From assembly GCA_035764525.1 (NCBI GenBank), contig DASTZB010000202.1, positions 1-10,718 on the forward strand: a DNA stretch of 10,718 bases, in the 5' to 3' direction. This document shows, one piece after another, positions 1 through 6,198 of this stretch. Each line of letters opens with the position of its first letter. Positions within the stretch are counted from its first letter, which is position 1. Under the pieces are notes generated by a model. It made no database searches and had not been told where the DNA came from. It saw only the letters and a list, made by a program, of their open reading frames with translations. This stretch comes from VBAS01 sp035764525 (lineage in GTDB: Bacteria > Bacteroidota > Bacteroidia > Chitinophagales > Chitinophagaceae). Position numbers and translations under genes: made by a program.

Positions 1-1462
1 TATTTACCGTTCTCCAGATCTTCAAAGGATTTTCATCTTTCAATTCATCTGGTAAAAGGTCATTCGGCCAGTTCTGAAAACAAATTGGTCTTGCAAATCT
101 TTTTATTCCATCGGCGCCAACTGAAGTAAATCTTGAATCTGTTGTAGCAGGGAATGGTCCACCATGATGCATGCTTAAACAAACTTCAACACCAGTCGGC
201 ACTCCATTTAAAATAAAACGGCCACAAATATTTTTGACTGCTTCAACTAACTCGTCATTGTTTTTTATATCAGTTTCAGTTGCCATTAAAGTTGAGGTCA
301 ATTGACCTTCGAGGTGTTTTGCCACTTCGACCATTTCATTCATGTCTTTGCAACGGATGATCAATGAATAAGGTCCAAAAACTTCTTTGTGTAATACAGG
401 ATTATTTAAAAACGCCTGTCCCGATGCGGAAGCGATCGTTGGCGCCCCCTGGTTGATGATCGGTTCTTTTTCAGAAACAGCTATCATTTCAACACCTTCC
501 TGTGCAAGTACATTGGCCCTGTTCTCAACATAGCTCTTAAATATACCGGGATGCAACATTTCACCAGGTGAAGTTTTTCTAATTTCTTCTTTTAAGGCAG
601 CAACAAAGATGTCTAGGTGCATACTTTCGAGGCCTATGATAAGCCCGGGATTAGTACAAAATTGTCCAACACCAAGCGTTATAGAGCCGGCATATGATTT
701 TGCTATATCCATTGCTGCATCCTGCAGTCTTTCCGGCAACAAAAAAACAGGGTTGATACTTCCCATTTCTGAAAAAACCGGAATTGGCTCTTTGCGTTGA
801 TTAGCCCAATCAAATAATTGCTTACCTCCGATAAATGATCCTGTAAAGCCAACGGCTTTTGTATTCGGATGCATCACTAATGTTTTGCCAACTTCAAATG
901 AAACACCGTGCACATGAGCAAAAATTCCTTTTGGCATATTGCATTTATCGGCTGCCTTTAAAATTGCTATAGCAACTGTTTCAGAAGTTTGTGAATGCGC
1001 AGGATGAGCTTTAATAATTACCGGGCAACCCGCAGCAAATGCACAGGCAGTATCACCACCAGCAGTAGAATAAGCAAAAGGGAAATTTGAAGAACCAAAA
1101 ACTACAACAGGGCCAAGTGGCACTAACATTTTTCTTATATCAGGCTTTGGAGGATTCTTACCTGGAATCGCAGTATCAATCCTTGCTTCTAACCATTCTC
1201 CCCTTTCACAGGCATCCGCATAAGAGTTTAATTGGAATATTGTCCTTGCTCTTTCTCCTCTCAATCTTGCTTCTGGAAGATTTGTTTCCTGCATCGCAGT
1301 TTGGATCAACTCATCGCTACATGCTTCTAATTCAATTGCGATTGCCCGCATAAAGTCTGCCCGCTGTTTCAAACTCATTTTTCTATAGATGTGAAATGCA
1401 TTCCATGCTTGCTGCATCGCTTCATTGATCTCATTAGTTGTCGCATCTTTAAACATCGCCAT
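1..1462 (-). CDS. 2,5-dioxovalerate (alpha-ketoglutarate semialdehyde) dehydrogenase, NADP-type, 3' end cut by window
   Basis: Predicted cytosolic enzyme oxidising 2,5-dioxovalerate to 2-oxoglutarate, the last step of hydroxyproline or sugar-acid breakdown. I translated 487 codons; the frame is open to the window edge and ends ...IWRTVN, so probably only a few residues are missing. Visible ALDH features, in order: the SSNFPF segment with the oxyanion Asn126; a GGDTACAFAAGCPV stretch typical of this subfamily; the cofactor-loop FTGS at 206-209; the general base Glu232 in SEMGSINP; the nucleophile Cys269 in GQFCTNPG; and the late MHHGGPFPATTDSRFTSVG motif, which separates this group from ordinary ALDHs. 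The ATG at 1462 is preceded directly by an in-frame TAA (1465-1463), so no longer start exists; a second ATG lies at codon 3. The protein begins roughly where the usual family N-terminus is already about 30 residues in. It lies 4 bp downstream of the DapA-like gene and is very likely in the same operon. Family is secure; the exact pathway is inferred. Confidence 0.88.
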   Translation of the reverse strand, partial: MAMFKDATTNEINEAMQQAWNAFHIYRKMSLKQRADFMRAIAIELEACSDELIQTAMQETNLPEARLRGERARTIFQLNSYADACERGEWLEARIDTAIPGKNPPKPDIRKMLVPLGPVVVFGSSNFPFAYSTAGGDTACAFAAGCPVIIKAHPAHSQTSETVAIAILKAADKCNMPKGIFAHVHGVSFEVGKTLVMHPNTKAVGFTGSFIGGKQLFDWANQRKEPIPVFSEMGSINPVFLLPERLQDAAMDIAKSYAGSITLGVGQFCTNPGLIIGLESMHLDIFVAALKEEIRKTSPGEMLHPGIFKSYVENRANVLAQEGVEMIAVSEKEPIINQGAPTIASASGQAFLNNPVLHKEVFGPYSLIIRCKDMNEMVEVAKHLEGQLTSTLMATETDIKNNDELVEAVKNICGRFILNGVPTGVEVCLSMHHGGPFPATTDSRFTSVGADGIKRFARPICFQNWPNDLLPDELKDENPLKIWRTVN

Positions 1463-1466
1463 TTAT

Positions 1467-2390
1467 TTATTTTGCAAGTTCTAAATCCTGAAATTTTAAT
1501 GAAGGTCTTTTGCTGATCGCCTCATTAATGATCTTCAAAATTCGTTCCCTTTCCTCACCAACCAAAGTTAATCGCGGAGCTCTTACGTATTCGCTCCCAA
1601 TTCCTGTTTGTTTAGCTGCCAGCTTTATATATTGAACCAACTTGGAATGAATATCGAGTTCCAACAATGGCATGAACCAACGATAAATCTTTGTTGCTTC
1701 TTCTATCCTTCCTGTTTTAACCAAATTATAGATCGCAGTTGTTTCTTTTGGAAAAGCATCCACCAAACCAGCTACCCAACCATCTGCGCCGAGGCAAAGT
1801 TCTTCCATCGCTAAAGTATCGACCCCACATAAAACTTTTATTCTGTCCCCAAAACGATTTTTCATCCTTGTGAGATTTGTTACATCTCTGGAGCTTTCTT
1901 TCAACGCTGTTATATTATCACATTCGACCAAATCATCAAACATATCCGGCCTGGTATCAATTTTATAATCCGGCGGATTATTATAGATCATGATCGGCAG
2001 ATCAGTTGACCTCGCCACTGCTTTAAAATAAGTGATCGTTTCTCTATCATCCGTTTTATATCGCATAGGTGGCAACAACATAATTCCATCGGCCCCCCAT
2101 TTTTTTGCGTTAACAGCTTGCTTCAATGCATCAGCTGTTGTACTTTCTGCAATATTCATGATCACAGGAATCTCTTCATTCAGGTATTCGACAGAAAATT
2201 CAACCAATTCTTCTTTTTCTTTTTCTGTAATTGTGCTGGCTTCTCCTAATGAGCCACCAATAATAATTCCATGTACACCTGCTGCCACCTGGGCGGCAAG
2301 ATTTTTTTCATACATATCAAGATCAAGCTCTTCTTTTTCTGTAAAAGGTGTGAGCAGTGCAGGAAAAACTCCTTTCCATTCAAATGACAT
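1467..2390 (-). CDS. DapA-superfamily lyase/deaminase, probably 1-pyrroline-4-hydroxy-2-carboxylate deaminase
   Basis: A 307-residue (beta/alpha)8 class I aldolase-type protein of full family length. The Schiff-base lysine is Lys164 (TALKESSRD) and the conserved tyrosine is Tyr136 (IMIYNNP). The phosphate-loop-like motif reads GGSLGEAS (45-52), whereas true dihydrodipicolinate synthase has a GTTGE-type loop. The arginine that binds the aspartate-semialdehyde carboxylate in DHDPS (YNVPSR) is replaced by Asp141 here (YNNPPD). It is therefore unlikely to make lysine precursors. With a ketoglutarate-semialdehyde dehydrogenase 4 bp downstream, the best reading is the deaminase of trans-4-hydroxyproline catabolism, which yields 2,5-dioxovalerate. 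A 2-keto-3-deoxy-sugar-acid dehydratase yielding the same product is the alternative. No epimerase or amino-acid oxidase gene of that route lies inside the window. A TAGCTTTG -7 element sits 17 bp upstream of the start, and an AraC regulator is divergent. Superfamily secure; substrate inferred. Confidence 0.85.
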   Translation of the reverse strand: MSFEWKGVFPALLTPFTEKEELDLDMYEKNLAAQVAAGVHGIIIGGSLGEASTITEKEKEELVEFSVEYLNEEIPVIMNIAESTTADALKQAVNAKKWGADGIMLLPPMRYKTDDRETITYFKAVARSTDLPIMIYNNPPDYKIDTRPDMFDDLVECDNITALKESSRDVTNLTRMKNRFGDRIKVLCGVDTLAMEELCLGADGWVAGLVDAFPKETTAIYNLVKTGRIEEATKIYRWFMPLLELDIHSKLVQYIKLAAKQTGIGSEYVRAPRLTLVGEERERILKIINEAISKRPSLKFQDLELAK

Positions 2391-2406
2391 AGTCTTTTAT
2401 TTTGAA

Positions 2407-2414
2407 CAAAGCTA
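2407..2414 (-). promoter_or_regulatory. -7 promoter element of the catabolic operon
   Basis: On the minus strand this reads TAGCTTTG, a full match to the Bacteroidota TAnnTTTG -7 consensus. It would put the transcript start near 2400, about 10 nt ahead of the ATG at 2390. I see no clear TTG-type -33 element at the usual distance, which would suit a promoter that needs an activator such as the divergent AraC protein. The match is visible; the function is inferred. Confidence 0.45.
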
Positions 2415-2453
2415 CATTGGGTCAGTTAAAAATCACCTTCATGTTTTAATACA

Positions 2454-2476
2454 AACTGATACTATTTTAACCAGTT
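2454..2476. promoter_or_regulatory. candidate operator dyad, AACTG-N13-CAGTT
   Basis: The perfect arms AACTG (2454-2458) and CAGTT (2472-2476) flank 13 bp. A second inverted pair, GTTAAAA (2425-2431) and TTTTAAC (2465-2471), overlaps the right-hand side. The dyad lies some 50-75 bp upstream of the predicted operon transcript start, where an AraC-type activator often binds, and close to the regulator's own predicted promoter. Short arms in AT-rich DNA can arise by chance, so this is only a candidate. Confidence 0.25.
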
Positions 2477-2491
2477 CATACTAATCAATCT

Positions 2492-2511
2492 TTATTTTGA
2501 ACTAATTTAGT
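2492..2511 (+). promoter_or_regulatory. possible -7 element and overlapping dyad ahead of the AraC-family gene
   Basis: TTATTTTG (2492-2499) matches TAnnTTTG at all but one fixed position and lies 15 bp ahead of the regulator start. The palindrome ACTAATTTAGT (2501-2511) follows at once, at the expected transcript start and 3 bp before the ATG. A dyad there could allow autorepression, but it is short and AT-rich. Both sequences are visible; their roles are inferred. Confidence 0.25.
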
Positions 2512-2514
2512 ACA

Positions 2515-3372
2515 ATGAAGGTTGTTCCGTTCCAGATCGCCAAGAATACCGAAGAAGCATTTCGTGTGCAGGTAGATCAGCTGCCACATCTTTATAATCA
2601 CCTGCACCAGCACCCGGAAATTCAATTGACGCTAATTAAAGAAAGCCATGGCACATTGATAGCAGGTGATTATGTCGGCCCATTTCATGCAGGTGATGTA
2701 TTTGTGATCGGTGGTAACCAACCTCATGTTTTCAGAAATGACGAAAAGTTTTTCAGAAGAAGGTTAAAGGCAGTTGCCATTACAATTTTCTTTGATGAAA
2801 CAACTTTTGGAGAACATTTCTGGATGCTGGAAGAAATGAATCCATTACAGTTATTTCTTAAAAACAGTTCCGGAGGTTTTAGAATGATAGGCAGGAAAAA
2901 AAAAGTATTGGCTGAAAAATTATTATCGATCGCAAATGCCAAAGGGATTGACCGGCTGATCATTTTCCTGGAAATATTAAGAACACTTGGCACCAGGAAA
3001 GAAATGCAGCCTTTAGCAAAGCCACTTCTTCAGCGCAATATTAAATCTTATGATGGCAACAGGCTCAATAAAGTGATTGAATTTACTTTCCAGGAATTTC
3101 AACGACGAATTACTTTGAAAGAAGTTGCGAGCCTGGCCAATCTTACGCCAGAAGCATTTTGCAAGTATTTTAAAACACGGACAAGAAAAACCTATATCAA
3201 CTTTCTGAATGAGATCAGGGTGAATCATGCTTGTCGCCTGCTTACTGAAGATAAAAGCATCGCCACTATATGCTATGATTGTGGATTTATGAATCTTTCG
3301 AATTTCAACCGGATATTCAAGAAGATAAAGCAAATGTCACCGGGTGAATGGAGAAAAGTAAATTCTAATTAG
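2515..3372 (+). CDS. AraC-family transcriptional regulator with N-terminal cupin domain
   Basis: A 285-residue DNA-binding regulator. Residues about 20-85 form a cupin-like sensor domain (HLYNHLHQHPEIQL, then AGDVFVIGGNQPHVF). A middle linker follows, and an AraC/XylS double helix-turn-helix fills about 185-282. Its first recognition unit is LKEVASLANLTPEAFCKYFK (201-220), and the second contains IATICYDCGFMNLSNFNRIF (249-268), ending in the typical MSPGEWR. The ATG at 2515 is chosen because it precedes the whole cupin domain and follows a plausible promoter. The gene is divergent from the deaminase/dehydrogenase operon across 124 bp, so it most likely controls that operon in response to its substrate or an intermediate. 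The effector cannot be read from the sequence. An 18-bp perfect palindrome covers its stop codon. Confidence 0.92.
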   Translation: MKVVPFQIAKNTEEAFRVQVDQLPHLYNHLHQHPEIQLTLIKESHGTLIAGDYVGPFHAGDVFVIGGNQPHVFRNDEKFFRRRLKAVAITIFFDETTFGEHFWMLEEMNPLQLFLKNSSGGFRMIGRKKKVLAEKLLSIANAKGIDRLIIFLEILRTLGTRKEMQPLAKPLLQRNIKSYDGNRLNKVIEFTFQEFQRRITLKEVASLANLTPEAFCKYFKTRTRKTYINFLNEIRVNHACRLLTEDKSIATICYDCGFMNLSNFNRIFKKIKQMSPGEWRKVNSN

Positions 3373-3377
3373 AATTT
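3360..3377. repeat. 18-bp perfect palindrome across the AraC-gene stop codon
   Basis: AAATTCTAATTAGAATTT is identical to its own reverse complement and includes the TAG stop of the regulator gene. As RNA it could form a 7-bp stem with an AAUU loop, but the stem is AU-rich and has no T-run after it, so it would be a poor intrinsic terminator. A dyad binding site, or coincidence in AT-rich DNA, is equally possible. Confidence 0.4.
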
Positions 3378-3426
3378 TAACAGCTGTTTCCAACTCTTTG
3401 CATCAATTTTGCGACTTAATAAGACC

Positions 3427-3837
3427 ATGAAGCAAATCTTCCTTTTTGCAGTTCTCCTTGCCTCCACTTTTTTGAGCCAAGCCCAGAAAATTGACAGCAT
3501 CTATTTTCACTTATATACGGATAGTCTTAAGAAAGGCACCCATAATTACATAAATGTCGATGCTAAATTATCTGATGGAAAGTGGAAGCCCCTATCTGCA
3601 AAAGAACTAAGCTTTACTTCGAATTATGGCACATTTGAAGGCAATGAATTAATTCTTCCTGATAAACCTACTGTTGACAAACTAAGTATCAAAGTGGTTT
3701 TAAAATCTGATCCCGGTTTATGGAAAGAAATAACTGTGTGGATAAAGAAAAAACCGGATGATGAAGTGCTACCTACTGCTGAAGAAATTCTGAAAAATAA
3801 GTCGCAAAAAACTGGTAAATCAAAACGCGGCAATTAA
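3427..3837 (+). CDS. small exported protein of unknown function
   Basis: 136 residues from the ATG at 3427. A TTG-initiated extension from 3409 is also open, but it would only add six residues ahead of a good signal peptide. Residues 1-20 (MKQIFLFAVLLASTFLSQAQ) form a type I signal peptide with probable cleavage after SQA or AQ, so the product should be periplasmic or surface-exposed. The mature part alternates polar and hydrophobic residues and looks like a single small beta-sandwich: LSFTSNYGTFEGNELILP, then LSIKVVLKSDPGLWKEITVW. It ends in a basic, low-complexity tail rich in Lys and Ser. No catalytic motif and no lipobox cysteine are seen. It starts 54 bp after the regulator gene on the same strand, with a near-consensus CAATTTTG -7-like element at 3404-3411, so it may be transcribed separately. 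I do not recognise a named family. Confidence 0.75.
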   Translation: MKQIFLFAVLLASTFLSQAQKIDSIYFHLYTDSLKKGTHNYINVDAKLSDGKWKPLSAKELSFTSNYGTFEGNELILPDKPTVDKLSIKVVLKSDPGLWKEITVWIKKKPDDEVLPTAEEILKNKSQKTGKSKRGN

Positions 3838-3884
3838 AATTTTCAACATTAGAAATTCAAACAACACGACTGCCCTCATCCCCT

Positions 3885-3892
3885 TATCTTTG
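3885..3892 (+). promoter_or_regulatory. -7 promoter element of the SRP RNA
   Basis: TATCTTTG is a full match to the Bacteroidota TAnnTTTG -7 consensus. It ends 4 bp before the first base of the SRP RNA closing stem, which is the spacing expected if the RNA begins at the transcript start. I see no obvious TTG -33 element upstream. Confidence 0.65.
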
Positions 3893-3896
3893 CGGC

Positions 3897-3991
3897 GGCA
3901 GGTCTTACACGACCAGCTCCTGCTGAACCTCCCCAGGGCCGGAAGGCAGCAAGGATAAGTGGTTGTAGCGGTGCGATGTGAGGAGCCTGCC
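3897..3991 (+). ncRNA. ffs: 4.5S-type signal recognition particle RNA
   Basis: A small bacterial SRP RNA of about 95 nt, which binds Ffh and targets membrane and secreted proteins to the translocon. The diagnostic Ffh-binding apex is present at 3931-3954: CCCCAGGGCC, then the GGAA tetraloop context GGAAGGCAGC, then AAGG. The ends close as a helix, GGCAGG (3897-3902) with CCTGCC (3986-3991). A perfect -7 element lies just upstream and a seven-T run just downstream, which helps fix both ends. It lacks the Alu domain found in long SRP RNAs. It sits between a small exported-protein gene and the transaldolase gene on the same strand. Confidence 0.95.
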
Positions 3992-3999
3992 ATTTTTTT
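3986..3999 (+). terminator. 3' end of SRP RNA with T-run
   Basis: The 3' strand of the RNA closing stem (CCTGCC, 3986-3991) is followed by A and then seven T residues (3993-3999). The SRP RNA hairpin plus the T-run can act as an intrinsic terminator. Leakage into the transaldolase gene 44 bp further on cannot be excluded. Confidence 0.6.
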
Positions 4000-4043
4000 A
4001 TTTACCTCATTTCTTAAAAGAATTTTTAAACGAACCTACTCAA

Positions 4044-4694
4044 ATGAAGTTTTTTATTGACACAGCTAATCTTGCACAAATTAAAGAAGCAAATGAGCTT
4101 GGAATTCTTGATGGTGTTACTACCAACCCATCGTTGATGGCAAAAGAAGGGATAAAAGGTGCTGATGCTGTGACTGCGCATTACAAAACCATTTGTGAAA
4201 TGGTAAATGGCGATATAAGTGCCGAAGTGATCTCCACTGATTTTAAAGGAATTGTAGAAGAAGGAAAAAAACTTGCAGCCATTCATAAAAATATTGTTGT
4301 AAAGGTACCTATGATTAAAGATGGTGTAAAAGCTATTAAATGGTTTACCGATAATGGAATTCGTACAAACTGCACACTTTGTTTCTCGGCAGGACAGGCA
4401 ATACTTGCGGCTAAAGCAGGGGCCGCTTATATTTCTCCTTTCATCGGTCGAATTGATGATAGTGGTTGGGATGGAGTTCAATTGATCGAGCAAATTGTTC
4501 AGATCTATTCTATACAGGGCTATAAAACAGAAGTGCTAGCCGCTTCTATCCGCAATCCAAATCATATAGTACAATGTGCACAAGCCGGTGCCGATGTTTG
4601 TACCTGTCCTCTTGATTCTATTCTTGGCTTATTAAAACATCCTCTTACTGATATCGGGCTCGCTAAGTTTTTGGAAGATGCAAAGAAAATGTAA
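4044..4694 (+). CDS. tal: small-type transaldolase (TalC/Fsa family)
   Basis: A 216-residue cytosolic class I aldolase of the short transaldolase family, moving a dihydroxyacetone unit between fructose-6-phosphate and erythrose-4-phosphate in the non-oxidative pentose phosphate pathway. The N-terminus MKFFIDTANL and the GVTTNPSLMAKEG motif (24-36) are typical. The Schiff-base lysine is Lys87 in IVVKVP. Two sites separate transaldolase from fructose-6-phosphate aldolase. The acidic residue Glu61 (SAEV) stands where Fsa has Gln, and Phe133 (SPFIGRID) stands where Fsa has Tyr; both favour transaldolase. The ATG at 4044 is chosen because the frame's earlier in-frame start lies inside the SRP RNA and the family begins at MKFFIDTA. 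No Shine-Dalgarno is visible. The gene follows the SRP RNA and is convergent with the Plug-type gene. Confidence 0.93.
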   Translation: MKFFIDTANLAQIKEANELGILDGVTTNPSLMAKEGIKGADAVTAHYKTICEMVNGDISAEVISTDFKGIVEEGKKLAAIHKNIVVKVPMIKDGVKAIKWFTDNGIRTNCTLCFSAGQAILAAKAGAAYISPFIGRIDDSGWDGVQLIEQIVQIYSIQGYKTEVLAASIRNPNHIVQCAQAGADVCTCPLDSILGLLKHPLTDIGLAKFLEDAKKM

Positions 4695-4702
4695 TGGTGG
4701 GG

Positions 4703-4764
4703 GGTGAATGGTGAAAAGATTCATTCAATTAGAGTTTTTTCCTATCGACCACTGACTACTCACC
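4703..4764. repeat. degenerate 7-base repeats in opposite orientations
   Basis: GGTGAAT and GGTGAAA lie in tandem at 4703-4716 on the plus strand. On the minus strand, 4764-4744 reads GGTGAGT, AGTCAGT, GGTCGAT. These are variants of one 7-mer, facing each other around a T-rich centre. Inside it, TGAATG (4705-4710) and CATTCA (4722-4727) form a 6-bp hairpin, with T6 at 4735-4740, which may be a weak terminator for the transaldolase gene. The pattern is visible; any function is inferred. Confidence 0.4.
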
Positions 4765-4783
4765 GTTGAGGGATAGCTGAATA

Positions 4784-4858
4784 GAATTGTTATCGTTCAA
4801 GTGAGCAATTTGGGTGGCGAAGCAGCAAATTGGCGCGACGAAAGTTCAATAGTAATTC
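4784..4858. other. two-part stem-loop in the gap between convergent genes
   Basis: The outer arms GAATTGTTATCG (4784-4795) and CAATAGTAATTC (4847-4858) can pair in 11 of 12 positions as plus-strand RNA, two of them G-U. The inner arms CAATTTG (4806-4812) and CAAATTG (4826-4832) pair perfectly over a 13-nt loop. No convincing open reading frame and no adjacent T-run are seen. It may be a convergent-gene terminator, an RNA processing or stability element, or a small RNA. Together with the 7-base repeats it accounts for most of the 184-bp gap at 4695-4878. Confidence 0.35.
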
Positions 4859-4878
4859 AAAAGCTGGTTAAATAAAAA

Positions 4879-6150
4879 TTAGGGTCTCGCAAGCAAAGAA
4901 TTGAGCGTTGTAAATCCGATCAATTCATCGGACCTGCCGCCAAAAGGACGATAATAAACCAAAACAAGATAAACATTCTCTGTACTTGCATAATTTCCTT
5001 CAGTATTTTCAAAGCTGATCTGCTCACCCTCTCTTTTTACAGGCACCGTGACGTATGAATAATCATAAACACCTTGTTTAAGTAAAAGCGTTTTTTCATA
5101 AACCCCTTTCTCCATGTTAAATTCCATTTTGGCGTTTTCATTGGTTTCATAATTTGTGAACTCGCCGAATAAATAAATATCACGTCCGGGATATTGAACG
5201 TTGCCGGGTGGAAAAAAAGTAAAATGCGTATACACATAATCCGATTGCCAGAATGGATTTACGTTATCGGTTGTTTCAATTGAGTAAAATCCATTCATGT
5301 CGCGATAGTAATAATATATCTGCTGCTTTCTTTCATTATCTGGCTTTACATATACATCGGTCCGGGTTGGTTGTTTATCTATACGCTGCATCCGGTCACT
5401 CATCAGCCGAATACTCCGCAGATCGATCCATCGCCATTCTTTACCGGCAGGAAATGAATTGGCGGCTTCTTCGCTGAATTCAAAATAATTTCCCCGATAA
5501 ATTGTTGGCCTTAATAAATAAGAAGCCATTGGCCATGCATAGTTTTGCAGCAACACAACTTTTATATCCTGTTGGTTAAACACGTTTAATGTTGGGAGGA
5601 GACTGACACCAACCTGGAGTTTCTGATGAGTTCTGAAAATGCTTCCGCTATATGGTTGTAGCACCTGGCCAGTAATAGAAGATTTGGTCTCTACAACAAG
5701 GAATCGTTTTGTAAAAACAAGTTTTGTAGTATCGTTGTCAAGAAAAACTTTTAATAAATAATTACCTGACCGGGTAGGTGAGCAATTTCTATCGGGTAAT
5801 CTTGTATAATAGTTCGTGTATTTTACAAATGCTATGGAAGAATTGCGATAAACAGATAACCGGGTAGTTTGAAACCCTCTTATATAATCAAAAGGCCGAA
5901 GATCTGTTGGTGACCAATCGGCATTACATAGCTGGTAGGTGTAGTAATAATTTTTTATGCCGCCGTCAAGATCATCAAAATACAGGTCCAGATCTTCAAG
6001 GCTATTCAGGTTGATAATAGGATAACCATAAGGATTGTTCGCTTTATGAAGCCTAACAGACTTGATATTTGGTTTGTAAATGTGATCGGGTATTTGGCTG
6101 TTTGCAGCCAATGTTATTGATAAAAGAAGGAACAGAATTGTATATTTCAT
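4879..6150 (-). CDS. type IX secretion system Plug-type protein (DUF5103 family)
   Basis: 423 residues from the ATG at 6150, which gives a clean signal peptide (MKYTILFLLLSITLAANSQ). An alternative TTG 33 bp upstream would bury that signal behind extra residues. The protein matches the DUF5103 family. Its N-terminal beta domain includes LEDLDLYFDDL and YYTYQLCNADWSP. A later E-set-like segment has DIYLFGEFTNY and KMEFNMEKGVYEKTLLLKQG. The hallmark C-terminus is TEGNY (383-387) then YYRPFGGRSDELIG (399-412). From established work on Flavobacterium, a member of this family plugs the SprA outer-membrane translocon of T9SS from the periplasmic side. This protein is therefore expected in the periplasm, bound to SprA. 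No other T9SS gene lies nearby, which is normal because these genes are scattered. It is divergent from the ABC permease with 48 bp between starts. Some genomes carry paralogues, so translocon binding is inferred. Confidence 0.88.
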   Translation of the reverse strand: MKYTILFLLLSITLAANSQIPDHIYKPNIKSVRLHKANNPYGYPIINLNSLEDLDLYFDDLDGGIKNYYYTYQLCNADWSPTDLRPFDYIRGFQTTRLSVYRNSSIAFVKYTNYYTRLPDRNCSPTRSGNYLLKVFLDNDTTKLVFTKRFLVVETKSSITGQVLQPYSGSIFRTHQKLQVGVSLLPTLNVFNQQDIKVVLLQNYAWPMASYLLRPTIYRGNYFEFSEEAANSFPAGKEWRWIDLRSIRLMSDRMQRIDKQPTRTDVYVKPDNERKQQIYYYYRDMNGFYSIETTDNVNPFWQSDYVYTHFTFFPPGNVQYPGRDIYLFGEFTNYETNENAKMEFNMEKGVYEKTLLLKQGVYDYSYVTVPVKREGEQISFENTEGNYASTENVYLVLVYYRPFGGRSDELIGFTTLNSLLARP

Positions 6151-6198
6151 TTTGGGCTGTATGATTAAACCGGGATTTGCCAATAATATTGTGAATTT

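Noticed and set aside
1467..2390. True dihydrodipicolinate synthase (lysine biosynthesis)
   Set aside because: The carboxylate-binding arginine and the GTTGE-type loop are absent, and the neighbours are catabolic.
2032..2484. 150-codon plus-strand open frame
   Set aside because: It runs antisense to the well-supported DapA-like gene and into the regulatory gap; its Ser/Phe-rich product resembles no protein and is explained by the other strand.
3978..4043. Longer transaldolase start inside the SRP RNA
   Set aside because: It would overlap the RNA's 3' stem and T-run, and the added residues are not part of the family, which begins MKFFIDTA.
4026..4493. 155-codon minus-strand open frame opposite the transaldolase
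   Set aside because: It mirrors the transaldolase coding sequence and has no recognisable motif.
6151..6183. TTG start for the Plug-type protein
   Set aside because: It adds eleven residues before a standard signal peptide; the ATG at 6150 is preferred.
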